A stretch of DNA of 38,044 nt from Gammaproteobacteria bacterium (GTDB taxonomy: Bacteria; Pseudomonadota; Gammaproteobacteria; Steroidobacterales; JABDMI01). The position numbers were made by a program, and so were the translations under genes. A model generated the notes under the pieces. That model was given only the letters and a program-made list of their open reading frames with translations, made no database searches and was not told the DNA's origin. Of the stretch, positions 17,107 to 25,509 are shown in pieces (position 1 is the stretch's first letter; every line of letters starts with the position of its first letter). The DNA lies in contig JABDMI010000008.1 of assembly GCA_013001575.1 (NCBI GenBank), forward strand, positions 1 to 38,044, written 5' to 3'.

Positions 17107-18075
17107 ATGAAAACGCCACCACGACCGATTAATGAGATCTCACGACTCGAGACCTTGCAATCGTTAAAAATTCTGGATACCCCGCCGGAAGAACGCTTTG
17201 ATCGTTACACGCGTCTGGCCTCGAGTATTTTTGATGTACCGATCGCCCTGGTTAGTCTGGTGGACAGCCATCGCCAATGGTTCAAATCCTCATGCGGTCT
17301 CGACGTAAGCGAAACGCCTCGCAGTGTGTCGGTGTGTGGCCATGTAATTAACCAAAATGACATCTTTGTGGTTGAAGACCTGACCAAGGATGACCGCTTT
17401 TTTGATAACCCCCTGGTATCCAATGACCCCAAATTGCGTTTCTACGCAGGCGTTCCATTACAACCATTAAATGGATACAAGCTGGGCAGTTTTTGTGTAT
17501 TGGATTATGAGCCTCGCTCTTTTACAGACAAAGATCGCAAAGACCTTCTTGATCTGGCCTCCATGGTTTCTGATGAGCTGGTGTTATATGTCGATGAATT
17601 AACCGGTCTGACAAATCGGCGCGGCTTTAACATGATCGCACAGACAGTACTTAGTGCTGCACACCGCTCCAAAAACATTGTTTCTGTGGTCATGCTGGAT
17701 ATGGACCATTTCAAATATATAAATGATCAATTCGGACATATTGCGGGTGACAGGGCGTTGAAAATATTTGCCGATTGCATGACCCAGGTGTTTAGAGAGT
17801 CCGATGTGATCTCGCGATTTGGCGGGGACGAGTTTTGTGTGCTGCTCTCAAATACCAGCAAGCAGGACGCGGTAACCGGACTTGAACGCTTGCGTGAATT
17901 GCTCGATGAAGCAAACGCAAATCCGCAAAACGAGTTTCAATTGGCCTTTAGCGCGGGTGTGGTTGAGAGTGGCATGTTTGGCGCTCCGTCGATTGAAAAC
18001 CTCATGAGCGAAGCCGACCGATTGCTCTATGCTGAAAAGTCGCCAAAACAGAAGATGACCCAAAGTATTCTTTAG
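17107..18075 (+). CDS. Soluble GAF-GGDEF diguanylate cyclase
   Basis: The 322-residue protein is cytoplasmic, with no signal or membrane segment. An N-terminal GAF domain (about residues 25-160) has the often-seen pattern RHRQWFKS-like SHRQWFKSSCGLD and SVCGHVI. A GGDEF domain follows directly (ELTGLTNRRGF at 164-174). The active loop is GGDEF (239-243), with an intact I-site RESD (230-233) five residues before. It should synthesise c-di-GMP and be product-inhibited. Its ligand is unknown; this GAF subtype is common in proteobacterial signalling proteins. It converges on ygfZ with eight bases between stop codons. AAGGA precedes the ATG at a good distance. Confidence 0.93.
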   Translation: MKTPPRPINEISRLETLQSLKILDTPPEERFDRYTRLASSIFDVPIALVSLVDSHRQWFKSSCGLDVSETPRSVSVCGHVINQNDIFVVEDLTKDDRFFDNPLVSNDPKLRFYAGVPLQPLNGYKLGSFCVLDYEPRSFTDKDRKDLLDLASMVSDELVLYVDELTGLTNRRGFNMIAQTVLSAAHRSKNIVSVVMLDMDHFKYINDQFGHIAGDRALKIFADCMTQVFRESDVISRFGGDEFCVLLSNTSKQDAVTGLERLRELLDEANANPQNEFQLAFSAGVVESGMFGAPSIENLMSEADRLLYAEKSPKQKMTQSIL

Positions 18076-18083
18076 CTTTAGTG

Positions 18084-18947
18084 TCAGTCCAGATTGTAGG
18101 GCATAGGTAATTTGTGCATGCCTATCTCGTTCAAGTCTATATTTTCAAGCTTATCAAGCTGCACTACCGCAAGAACATAGATTGCTTCTGCATAAGTGCT
18201 GGCACTCACAATTTCCCCAAAAACTGTTTCACCTCGAATCAATTTTTCACCAGGATCTATTTTAAGCTCACTGTTCGACTGGTCTATTTTCAATATCAAC
18301 ATGCGACGTTTGATCCTGCCGAGATGTTGCATGCGTGCAATCACTTCCTGGCCTGTATAACATCCTTTGTTAAAACTCACGGCTTGTAAAACATCAAGAT
18401 TCAACATTTGTGCCACGAAATGCTCACTGGTCTTGGAAAATACATCGGGAATAGCATGAAATATTTTCTGTAAACGCCAGCCTGACTCAGTGCGGAGATG
18501 GTTTGGCAATTGTTCATCGCTGCTGATATGCATGCGCAGATTGCAATGATCTGCCAGACCAAAAGACCCCAACTCTTGCTTAAGAAGACTGTCCTCAATA
18601 TTCCAGCTTGCGTAAATCTTTAAATCATCGCGAACCTGGAGAGTAACTTTTGCGCGCATCACATATTTTTGTAAATGCGCCCGTACACTTTCTATTATCG
18701 AAACGGGTAAGCACAGCAAAAAGTCATCATTGTCGGCTCTGTATACAAACGGCGTTGCCAATAATCGGCCTTTGGGATTGCTCAGGCCCGATAATTTTGC
18801 CGAGTGCATTTCGATGGATCGGATGTCTTGAGTTAATTGTCCCTGTAAAAAATCCTCGGCATCTGCGCCATTGACCTGAACAATGCCGCTCTGGCTTAAT
18901 AAAGCGCAACCGGGTTCGCTGCGTATAAGTGTTGAAAAATCGTCCAT
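18084..18947 (-). CDS. ygfZ: tRNA-modifying/Fe-S assembly protein YgfZ (GcvT-fold)
   Basis: YgfZ is a folate-binding protein that supports Fe-S enzymes such as the tRNA methylthiolase MiaB. The diagnostic KGCYTGQEVIARMQHLG is present, with the conserved Cys at about residue 196. The N-terminal part (VNGADAEDFLQGQLTQDI, GLSNPKGRLLA) matches the GcvT/YgfZ fold. I start at ATG 18947 (287 residues); a TTG at 18998 would add 17 residues with no family support. In many gammaproteobacteria ygfZ lies near sdhE and ygfX, and here it diverges from the sdh block that ends with those genes. Confidence 0.92.
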   Translation of the reverse strand: MDDFSTLIRSEPGCALLSQSGIVQVNGADAEDFLQGQLTQDIRSIEMHSAKLSGLSNPKGRLLATPFVYRADNDDFLLCLPVSIIESVRAHLQKYVMRAKVTLQVRDDLKIYASWNIEDSLLKQELGSFGLADHCNLRMHISSDEQLPNHLRTESGWRLQKIFHAIPDVFSKTSEHFVAQMLNLDVLQAVSFNKGCYTGQEVIARMQHLGRIKRRMLILKIDQSNSELKIDPGEKLIRGETVFGEIVSASTYAEAIYVLAVVQLDKLENIDLNEIGMHKLPMPYNLD

Positions 18948-19169
18948 ATGAATTTTGTCTTGGGTGGTTTGACTTAGTATAGAGCTATAAACAGCCAATT
19001 AGTTTAGAACCTTGATTAATACGATATTAGTCGTCCAATTTAAGTGTGACGCGATACCTGTATTTACAATTGCTAAGCACTACTGATTCAGCGACAATAT
19101 ACAGATAATTCAATTAGCTACAACGAATTTTGTGGCTACTCAATTCACATAATCGTACAAAGCAATTCC

Positions 19170-19376
19170 ATGAAATCAGCACAGCAACCTGAAAATTCAA
19201 GCACACTTGGTTCCATAAATATTGTGGTTGAAAGCGATAAAAACAAGAGCGTGTCAAAAGAAAACCCAGACCAAACTAAAAATACACCTAAAAAGCAAGA
19301 ATTCGGTGGTCGAGGAGGCCTGGAACCAACGCGTTATGGTGATTGGGAAAAAAACGGACGCTGTATCGATTTTTAA
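19170..19376 (+). CDS. SdhAF4-like succinate dehydrogenase assembly protein (DUF1674)
   Basis: The 68-residue protein has a polar, low-complexity N-terminal half and a conserved C-terminal block: EFGGRGGLEPTRYGDWEKNG then RCIDF. This block is the DUF1674/SdhAF4 signature. In mitochondria SDHAF4 (yeast Sdh8) binds the flavinylated SdhA subunit and protects it before it joins SdhB. The bacterial equivalence is inferred from homology and from position 41 bases before sdhC. The 222-base gap upstream to ygfZ is the likely promoter region of the whole sdh block, but I found no convincing sigma-70 match in it. Confidence 0.9.
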   Translation: MKSAQQPENSSTLGSINIVVESDKNKSVSKENPDQTKNTPKKQEFGGRGGLEPTRYGDWEKNGRCIDF

Positions 19377-19417
19377 TTTCCCTTACCTAAGCTACATTTA
19401 CACTACAAGGTAAATAC

Positions 19418-19807
19418 ATGAAACAAATTGACAGACCATTATCTCCACATCTGGGGATCTATAAATGGCAAATCACAATGACATTGTCCATATTGCACCG
19501 CATGACGGGTGTGTTTCTGAGTATCGGATTGTTGATGTTGACTTGCTGGCTTTTGGCAATTGCAAGCGGTGGTGAGCAATACGCGCAGGTAATGGATTTT
19601 TTCCGTGCACCGTTTGGTCGTTTGTTAATGATTGGCTGGTCATACGCATTTTTCTATCACTTCTGTAACGGTATTCGACATTTGTTTTGGGATACCGGCA
19701 AGGGGTATGAAATAGACCAGGTCAAAAGCTCGGGTGTTTTTGTGATAATTGTATCGATATTGATTACTGCGGGTGTCTGGTATCTGATCCTGGGTGGTGC
19801 AGCATGA
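19418..19807 (+). CDS. sdhC: Succinate dehydrogenase cytochrome b556 subunit SdhC
   Basis: SdhC anchors complex II in the inner membrane and helps bind heme b and ubiquinone. Family motifs are RPLSPHLGIY (residues 6-15), SILHRMTGV (24-32) and YHFCNGIRHLFWDTG (80-94); His81 is the probable heme ligand. Three membrane segments span the rest of the 129 residues. Its stop overlaps sdhD by an ATGA. Confidence 0.96.
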   Translation: MKQIDRPLSPHLGIYKWQITMTLSILHRMTGVFLSIGLLMLTCWLLAIASGGEQYAQVMDFFRAPFGRLLMIGWSYAFFYHFCNGIRHLFWDTGKGYEIDQVKSSGVFVIIVSILITAGVWYLILGGAA

Positions 19808-20187
19808 GTCTGGATTTGAAAAAAACCCCTTTGGGTACGGCACAAGGACTGGGTTCGGCAAAAGATGGCACCGGTCACTGGTGGGCACAACGCGTAAGCG
19901 CCGTATTGATAATCCCCTTGGCCATTTATTTACTGTTTACTTTTTTAGGCCTGCAATCCTACGATCACATCACCGTAAAAATGTGGCTGCAGCAACCCTA
20001 TGTGGCAGCGAGCATGTTGATGTTCGTGTTGAGTATCTTTTTTCATTCCGAACTGGGTATACAAGTGGTTGTTGAAGACTATGTGGGTGGCCGATTAAAG
20101 GTAATCTCATTATTGCTGCTTAAATTCATTCATATTCTTGTTGCTGTTGTGGCGGTAATCTCGATATTGAGGATTTATTTGGCATGA
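19804..20187 (+). CDS. sdhD: Succinate dehydrogenase membrane anchor subunit SdhD
   Basis: This is the second membrane anchor of complex II, 127 residues with three membrane segments. Family motifs are GHWWAQRVSAVLIIPL (24-39) and FHSELGIQVVVEDYV (80-94), with the heme-side His81 and the quinone-site Asp92-Tyr93. The start overlaps the sdhC stop (ATGA), so the two anchors are made in coupled amounts. Confidence 0.95.
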   Translation: MSLDLKKTPLGTAQGLGSAKDGTGHWWAQRVSAVLIIPLAIYLLFTFLGLQSYDHITVKMWLQQPYVAASMLMFVLSIFFHSELGIQVVVEDYVGGRLKVISLLLLKFIHILVAVVAVISILRIYLA

Positions 20188-20250
20188 TCGTTTGATATAA
20201 AACAAACCAATTAAAAATTTTTTGAATACACATTTACAAGGCATGGTGCA

Positions 20251-22044
20251 ATGACCAAAGCTTATGAAATAATCGACCACACATTTGATGTGGTTATCGT
20301 CGGTGCCGGTGGTGCCGGACTACGGGCAACTCTCGGAATGGTCGAGCAGGGCTTGTCTACAGCCTGTATTACCAAGGTTTTCCCCACCCGCAGTCATACG
20401 GTTGCCGCTCAAGGCGGTATTTCTGCTGCACTGGGCAACATGGGCAAGGACGATTGGCGCTGGCATGCTTATGACACTGTGAAAGGCTCCGACTGGTTGG
20501 GCGATCAAGACGCGATCGAATATTTGTGTAAAGAAGCCCCGGATGCAGTGATCGAACTTGAACATTACGGCGTGCCGTTTTCACGAACTGAAGAAGGCAA
20601 GATCTATCAACGACCATTCGGTGGCATGACCACGGAATATGGCGATGGTCCTGCGGCTCAACGAACTTGTGCTGCTGCAGATCGGACCGGACACGCCATG
20701 TTGCATACCTTGTATCAACAATCGCTTAAGCACAACGCGCAATTTTTTATTGAATACTTCGCCCTGGATCTGATCATGGAGAATGGGCGCTGCGTCGGAG
20801 TCATGGCCTGGAATCTGGAAGACGGTACTTTGCATCGTTTTCGTGCCCAAATGGTGGTCTTGGCCACGGGTGGTTACGGCCGTGCATTTTTCTCCTGTAC
20901 TTCCGCACATACTTGCACCGGAGACGGCAATGGCATGGTGCTGCGTGCGGGATTGCCTTTGCAAGATATGGAGTTTGTACAGTTTCACCCAACCGGTGTT
21001 TACGGTGCCGGCTGTCTGATCACCGAAGGGGTGCGGGGTGAGGGCGGTTATCTTACCAATTCCAAAGGTGAACGCTTCATGGAACGTTATGCGCCCAGTG
21101 CCAAAGACCTGGCGTCACGTGATGTGGTTTCGCGTTCTATGACCATGGAGATCCGTGCGGGTAACGGGGTTGGCGATAATGCCGATCACATTCATTTGAA
21201 CTTGATGCATTTGGGGCGCGAAGTTATCGAAGAACGTTTACCCGGGATTGCTGAAACCGCGAAAATTTTTGCCAATGTAGACGTGACCAAAGCACCGATT
21301 CCGGTATTGCCAACCGTGCATTACAACATGGGTGGTATTCAAACCAATTACAACGCCGAAGTCGTCACACTTAAAGACGGTAATCCAGATCATGTTGTTC
21401 CAGGCCTAATGGCCGTGGGTGAGGCGGGCTGTGTTTCGGTGCATGGGGCTAATCGTCTTGGTTCCAATTCCCTGCTCGATCTGGTGGTCTTTGGACGCGC
21501 AGCAGCAATACACGCCGGTAAGATTATCCAAGCCGGGGCACGCCAACCGGAACTTGGCAGCACTGCCGGAGAGAACGCCATTAGCCGCCTAGACAAGATC
21601 CGACACGCCGATGGCGATCAACCCACAGCGGTAATCCGCGATAATATGCAACGCACCATGCAAGATCACGCGGCGGTGTTCCGTACTGGCGAGGTTATGC
21701 AAGAAGGCATTGAGAAACTCGCCGATGTGGTCGAGTCATTCAAGCATGTGAAAGTCAGTGACAAGTCCATGGTCTGGAATACAGATCTGTTGGAAACCCT
21801 GGAATTGGAGAATCTTCTGGGCAATGCCAGCTGTACTTTGATCGCAGCAGAAAACCGAAAAGAAAGTCGCGGCGCGCATGCGCGGGAAGATTTTAAAGAC
21901 CGAAATGATGCAGAATGGATGAAACATACCTTGATCTGGTATGAGCGTGAAAATAACCGGGCGAAAATAGATTATCGCCCTGTACACATGGAAACCCTGA
22001 CAGATGACTTGGCTGTAATACCGCCCAAGCAGCGCGTTTACTAA
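20251..22044 (+). CDS. sdhA: Succinate dehydrogenase flavoprotein subunit SdhA
   Basis: SdhA oxidises succinate to fumarate using covalently bound FAD. The nucleotide fold begins [13 protein letters not shown] (residues 14-26). The FAD-linking His49 is in [11 protein letters not shown], and catalytic and substrate-binding segments include [17 protein letters not shown] and [19 protein letters not shown]. The 597-residue length is typical. FAD attachment would be assisted by SdhE, encoded 3' of sdhB. Confidence 0.98.
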   Translation: MTKAYEIIDHTFDVVIVGAGGAGLRATLGMVEQGLSTACITKVFPTRSHTVAAQGGISAALGNMGKDDWRWHAYDTVKGSDWLGDQDAIEYLCKEAPDAVIELEHYGVPFSRTEEGKIYQRPFGGMTTEYGDGPAAQRTCAAADRTGHAMLHTLYQQSLKHNAQFFIEYFALDLIMENGRCVGVMAWNLEDGTLHRFRAQMVVLATGGYGRAFFSCTSAHTCTGDGNGMVLRAGLPLQDMEFVQFHPTGVYGAGCLITEGVRGEGGYLTNSKGERFMERYAPSAKDLASRDVVSRSMTMEIRAGNGVGDNADHIHLNLMHLGREVIEERLPGIAETAKIFANVDVTKAPIPVLPTVHYNMGGIQTNYNAEVVTLKDGNPDHVVPGLMAVGEAGCVSVHGANRLGSNSLLDLVVFGRAAAIHAGKIIQAGARQPELGSTAGENAISRLDKIRHADGDQPTAVIRDNMQRTMQDHAAVFRTGEVMQEGIEKLADVVESFKHVKVSDKSMVWNTDLLETLELENLLGNASCTLIAAENRKESRGAHAREDFKDRNDAEWMKHTLIWYERENNRAKIDYRPVHMETLTDDLAVIPPKQRVY

Positions 22045-22095
22045 TAAATTTTTTATTTTTTGATTCAATTTAACTGATAAAGATCGAGAATCCAC

Positions 22096-22881
22096 ATGGC
22101 AGAATTTCGTTTACCTAAAAACTCACGCATTAATAAAAAAGGTAAAACTTTTGCGGCGCCTGAAGGCAGCAAGAATGTTCGCAATTTCAAGGTGTATCGT
22201 TATGATCCAGACAGCGGCGAGAACCCGCGAATTGACCAATACCAGCTGGATATGGACAAATGCGGGCCAATGGTTCTGGATGCCTTGATCAAGATCAAGA
22301 ACGAGATCGATCCTACCCTGACATTCAGAAGGTCGTGTCGGGAGGGCATTTGTGGTTCCTGCGCGATGAATATTGACGGGACCAATACTCTGGCCTGTAC
22401 CAAAGCCTGTGACGATGTAAAAAAAGACGTGAATGTTTATCCATTACCGCATATGCCGGTGGTCAAGGACTTGGTTCCGGATCTAACCAACTTCTATGCG
22501 CAATACGCTTCAATCAAGCCCTGGTTACGCACAACCAGTCCGGCGCCAATTGGAAAAGAACGCTTACAGAGCAAAGAGGACCAGGAAAAGATCAATGAGC
22601 CGTCGGCGTGTATTCTATGCGCCTGTTGTTCGACCGCCTGTCCAAGTTACTGGTGGAACAGTGATCGCTATTTGGGACCAGCCATACTCATGCAAGCTTA
22701 TCGCTGGATCGTGGATAGTCGCGACGAGTCAACCGGTGAACGACTGGATGACCTTGAGGACCCTTTCAAGCTTTACCGTTGTCACACCATCATGAATTGC
22801 ACGCGCACTTGCCCGAAAGGACTGAATCCGGCCTTGGCGATCGCCGAAACCAAAAAACTTCTGGCGGATCGCCGGCATTGA
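22096..22881 (+). CDS. sdhB: Succinate dehydrogenase iron-sulfur subunit SdhB
   Basis: SdhB passes electrons from FAD to ubiquinone through three clusters. The [2Fe-2S] ligands are Cys81, Cys86, Cys89 and Cys101 ([12 protein letters not shown]). The [4Fe-4S] motif [12 protein letters not shown] begins at Cys172. The [3Fe-4S] motif [14 protein letters not shown] begins at Cys229. The 261-residue protein is complete, with an N-terminal stretch of about 25 basic residues longer than the E. coli form. Confidence 0.98.
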   Translation: MAEFRLPKNSRINKKGKTFAAPEGSKNVRNFKVYRYDPDSGENPRIDQYQLDMDKCGPMVLDALIKIKNEIDPTLTFRRSCREGICGSCAMNIDGTNTLACTKACDDVKKDVNVYPLPHMPVVKDLVPDLTNFYAQYASIKPWLRTTSPAPIGKERLQSKEDQEKINEPSACILCACCSTACPSYWWNSDRYLGPAILMQAYRWIVDSRDESTGERLDDLEDPFKLYRCHTIMNCTRTCPKGLNPALAIAETKKLLADRRH

Positions 22882-22882
22882 T

Positions 22883-22905
22883 CCGGTATTGAGCTGGATT
22901 ACCGG
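22883..22905 (+). repeat. Short inverted repeat between sdhB and sdhE
   Basis: CCGGTA (22883-22888) and TACCGG (22900-22905) can pair across an 11-base loop immediately after the sdhB stop codon. No T run follows, so it is not a typical terminator. It could lower expression of sdhE relative to sdhB or stabilise the upstream message, or it may be chance. Confidence 0.3.
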
Positions 22906-22920
22906 TTAAGGTTGTAAGAA

Positions 22921-23172
22921 TTGTCTGACACACATTCGTTATCGCGTTTGCGTTGGCATTGTCGGCGCGGTATGCGAGAATTAGACGTCTTACTGGAGCA
23001 ATACCTGGATCAAATATTTCCAATCGCATCGGCAACTGAACAACAAGGATTTGTTGACTTATTGGCACTGGAAGATCCGGTTCTCTTTGGGTACATCATC
23101 GGCAGGGAGCAGCCATCCAATGAAACCATGCAAAAACTCGTTATCACCATCCGCAATATCCGCGAAACCTAA
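22921..23172 (+). CDS. sdhE: FAD assembly factor SdhE
   Basis: SdhE (formerly YgfY/CptB) promotes covalent flavinylation of SdhA and is the bacterial relative of mitochondrial SDHAF2. The invariant RGMRELD motif lies at about residues 16-22, and the 83-residue helical protein carries LLALEDPVLFGYIIGRE, also typical. The start is TTG at 22921, with TAAGG nine bases upstream. In E. coli sdhE is far from sdhCDAB and pairs with ygfX; here it follows sdhB by 39 bases and is likely in the same operon. Confidence 0.95.
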   Translation: MSDTHSLSRLRWHCRRGMRELDVLLEQYLDQIFPIASATEQQGFVDLLALEDPVLFGYIIGREQPSNETMQKLVITIRNIRET

Positions 23173-23239
23173 TTCTGTAAAAAGCGAACAAGGTGTCGCT
23201 AATTCTTCGTTGACAAGTCAGACAGCATTCTCGACGGCA

Positions 23240-23665
23240 ATGCAAACTACGCTTGAACCGGCCACAGTTGAGTTTGTGCTACACATAGTTTGTTTACTGG
23301 CGGCATTTGGATTAGTGGCTTCTCTGGCATTGGCAAAACGGTATCAAGCGTTGCTTTATGGCTTGCTTATTGCAATGGGTGCGTTTGAGATTGTGCGATC
23401 ACATCGCAACAGAGTCAGAGATGATTTTTGCAAAATTCTGGTTATTCATCATCAGTGGTATTTGCAACAAAGCCTGGGAAATCGTGTAGCCGTGACGTTA
23501 AATTCAATGGCGACGATTTTCGGCCTCGGATATAGCCTGCGATTCAGCGATAAAAATCAAGCTCAGGATTATGTGCACAAGATTTGGTGTTTTTCCACAA
23601 ATCAGGATTTTATACGCTATTGTCAACAAATCAGACAGCATGGAATACCGGCAGAAAATCGATAA
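23240..23665 (+). CDS. ygfX: YgfX (CptA) family membrane protein
   Basis: The 141-residue protein has two adjacent hydrophobic segments near its N-terminus (about residues 10-30 and 36-50) and a soluble C-terminal half. The pattern AFEIVRSHRN after the second segment and later WYLQQSLGN fit the YgfX family, which partners sdhE in many gammaproteobacteria. In E. coli it has been described as the toxin-like CptA acting on FtsZ and MreB, a role still debated. The start is uncertain. ATG 23240 matches family length; ATG 23120 would overlap sdhE by 53 bases and add 40 polar residues. Confidence 0.72.
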   Translation: MQTTLEPATVEFVLHIVCLLAAFGLVASLALAKRYQALLYGLLIAMGAFEIVRSHRNRVRDDFCKILVIHHQWYLQQSLGNRVAVTLNSMATIFGLGYSLRFSDKNQAQDYVHKIWCFSTNQDFIRYCQQIRQHGIPAENR

Positions 23666-23671
23666 TTATCA

Positions 23672-23699
23672 GGAACCCGTGTAAAGCAAAATAGTCTAA
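23672..23699 (+). promoter_or_regulatory. Sigma-E-type promoter of rpoE
   Basis: GGAACCC (23672-23678) and TCTAA (23695-23699) are separated by 16 bases, matching the sigma-E/AlgU pattern (GGAACTT, about 16 bases, TCTGA/TCTAA). It lies about 70 bases before the rpoE start, which suggests rpoE drives its own transcription, as in E. coli and Pseudomonas. Confidence 0.8.
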
Positions 23700-23770
23700 A
23701 CGCAGATAAATCGAATAACATACTGCAGTCTGGCCTGATAGAATTACCCAACAGTCCAGCTGCATAACAG

Positions 23771-24448
23771 ATGGACAATCACACAATGAGTAAATCCGCA
23801 TTGGCATCAGTAGACAATAATACTTCGGTATCTCAACTTGAGAAAAGCAGTGATAAAAGTCGAGTAGTCACCGATCTTGATCTTGTACGACGTGTGCAGG
23901 CTGGAGAAAAAGCAGCTTTTGATATTCTGGTACTTAAGTATCAGCACAAGATCATCAAATTGGTAATGCGTTTTTTGTCTGATCATTCCGAGGCTCACGA
24001 CGTAACCCAGGATGCTTTCATTAAGGCCTATAAGGCATTGCCGAAATTTCGTGGCGATAGCGCGTTCTATACCTGGTTATATCGTATTGCAGTCAACACC
24101 GCCAAGAATTATCTGGTCGCACGCGGGCGTCGTCCCAGAAACTACAGTGGCATCAATCTCAAACATGACGATAATGATGCTTTTGATCCCTCCTTACTAT
24201 TAACCTCAATTGATACGCCAGACCGGCTTGCCATGAAAGAAGAATTGCGAAAGGGCATTCATAATGCCATTTCTTCTTTGCCTGAGGATCTTCGCGTAGC
24301 AGTGAGTTTGCGTGAATATGAGGGCATGAGCTACGAAGACATTGCCAGAATAATGAACTGTCCGATAGGTACGGTGCGCTCTCGCATTTTCAGGGCGCGA
24401 GAAGCCATAGAAAAACAGATCCACGACTTACTGGAGAACACCGAATAA
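23771..24448 (+). CDS. rpoE: RNA polymerase sigma-E factor (RpoE/AlgU)
   Basis: This ECF sigma factor directs the envelope-stress response. The core is very close to E. coli RpoE: FRGDSAFYTWLYRIAVNTAK in region 2, SLPEDLRVAVSLREYEGMSY and IGTVRSRIFRAREAIE in region 4. The 225 residues include about 30 extra N-terminal residues, polar and Ser-rich, before the usual start near VTDLDLVRRVQAGEKAAF. ATG 23771 and ATG 23786 are both possible starts, so part of the extension could be a start-site error. The factor should be held inactive at the membrane by the downstream RseA. Confidence 0.96.
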   Translation: MDNHTMSKSALASVDNNTSVSQLEKSSDKSRVVTDLDLVRRVQAGEKAAFDILVLKYQHKIIKLVMRFLSDHSEAHDVTQDAFIKAYKALPKFRGDSAFYTWLYRIAVNTAKNYLVARGRRPRNYSGINLKHDDNDAFDPSLLLTSIDTPDRLAMKEELRKGIHNAISSLPEDLRVAVSLREYEGMSYEDIARIMNCPIGTVRSRIFRAREAIEKQIHDLLENTE

Positions 24449-24513
24449 TTTAGGAGTTAGGCGAGATCTGTCAAATATACAAGTGTATCTGCACTGTATA
24501 AAAATATTTTCCC

Positions 24514-24556
24514 AGACAGGGAACGCTGACTCGTCAACCTGTCTAAGCAACAGGTT
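24514..24556 (+). repeat. Overlapping inverted repeats in the rpoE-rseA gap
   Basis: AGACAGG (24514-24520) pairs with CCTGTCT (24538-24544). AACCTGT (24536-24542) pairs with ACAGGTT (24550-24556). Both pairs are perfect over seven bases and share CCTGT, so only one can form at a time. Neither has a T run after it. They overlap the candidate sigma-E promoter, so an operator is as plausible as an RNA switch. Confidence 0.5.
24520..24546 (+). promoter_or_regulatory. Second sigma-E-type promoter, upstream of rseA
   Basis: GGAACGC (24520-24526) and TCTAA (24542-24546) are 15 bases apart, the same pattern as before rpoE (both have GTCTAA as the -10). It lies about 70 bases before the rseA start. 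It would let sigma-E raise its own inhibitor separately from rpoE. Confidence 0.6.
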
Positions 24557-24616
24557 ATCCGAAGAGATAAACCATTAATATTTTCATCAGTTGGTCAAGC
24601 CAATGTTGAGGAAACT

Positions 24617-25483
24617 ATGTCAGAGCAAATCAGTGAACAATTATCAGCCCTGCTGGATGGCGAATTGCCAGAAGCGGAACTCTCGCTATTGTTGCGCCAA
24701 ATAGAGAAACAACCCGAAATGTTGCTACAGGCGCAGTGCGTTCAGCAAGCGCGAGTTTGTGTGCAAGGGGAACAGCCCATCTCAAGTATCTCTGACACCA
24801 TACGCTTGAGCGCAAGTATTCAAAGTGCAATTCGGGATGAACCGGCTTACCCAAGTTATGATTTGACCAATAAGCAACGCTTGTCTCAGCAGCTAATATC
24901 CGGGCTTGAGAATCAGGCCGATACGCTTCCGACTGCGGGTTTAACTCCGTCGCACTCTTCGCCCACACAAAAAAACAACCTTAAATCGAGCGCACTTACT
25001 ACGTCTCCGGGCAATGATCGTTGGAAGCCTTTGATCGGCACCGGGATTGCCGCTGCCGTGGCTTTATTTGCAGTAAGCACTTGGCAATTGCAAACCAGTC
25101 AGCCGGATCTGCTCAATACCCCATTTGCCGTGCAAAATAATCCGGATTTGATTTCTGACTCTGCACACCAGTCTTTACTTTCCAGTGGCCAGCAAACGAA
25201 TCAAGGAAATGTAACTGCAGGGGAAATTGAGGCACAATCGTTACCAAAAACGGTTCCAAACATTAGTGAGCTAAGTTTCGCTGAACCGTTTAATCCGAAT
25301 AACGGCTCGCGTCAGGTGAAATACAGCGATTTCTTGTTACAAAATCAGGTTGCACCCAATAGCACAGCCACTCAGTTAACCCAGTTGGCTGATGAGTTAC
25401 GCGCTACCCAATCCCAACAAGTCTTCTATGATCCGCGCACAGGCAGAATTGTGATGACAATTCGTCCTATAGACAGACCATAA
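24617..25483 (+). CDS. rseA: Anti-sigma-E factor RseA/MucA
   Basis: The N-terminal cytoplasmic domain (about residues 1-75) has the sigma-binding family opening EQLSALLDGELPEAELSLLL. A single membrane segment lies at about residues 138-156 (IGTGIAAAVALFAVSTWQL), and the remaining 130 residues are periplasmic. The C-terminal part (VKYSDFLLQNQ) resembles the RseA/MucA C-terminal domain. RseA binds sigma-E until DegS and RseP cut it under envelope stress. The protein is 288 residues, longer than E. coli RseA (216), with a long Ser/Thr/Gln-rich linker on both sides of the membrane. It is 168 bases after rpoE, with its own promoter candidate. RseB, the usual periplasmic partner, is not encoded next. 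Confidence 0.87.
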   Translation: MSEQISEQLSALLDGELPEAELSLLLRQIEKQPEMLLQAQCVQQARVCVQGEQPISSISDTIRLSASIQSAIRDEPAYPSYDLTNKQRLSQQLISGLENQADTLPTAGLTPSHSSPTQKNNLKSSALTTSPGNDRWKPLIGTGIAAAVALFAVSTWQLQTSQPDLLNTPFAVQNNPDLISDSAHQSLLSSGQQTNQGNVTAGEIEAQSLPKTVPNISELSFAEPFNPNNGSRQVKYSDFLLQNQVAPNSTATQLTQLADELRATQSQQVFYDPRTGRIVMTIRPIDRP

Positions 25484-25509
25484 AGCTCTATTTAGAGAGT
25501 CTCTAAGCC

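Noticed and set aside
20581-20988. Long minus-strand reading frame inside sdhA
   Set aside because: It is a shadow of a highly conserved gene and its product has no recognisable domain.
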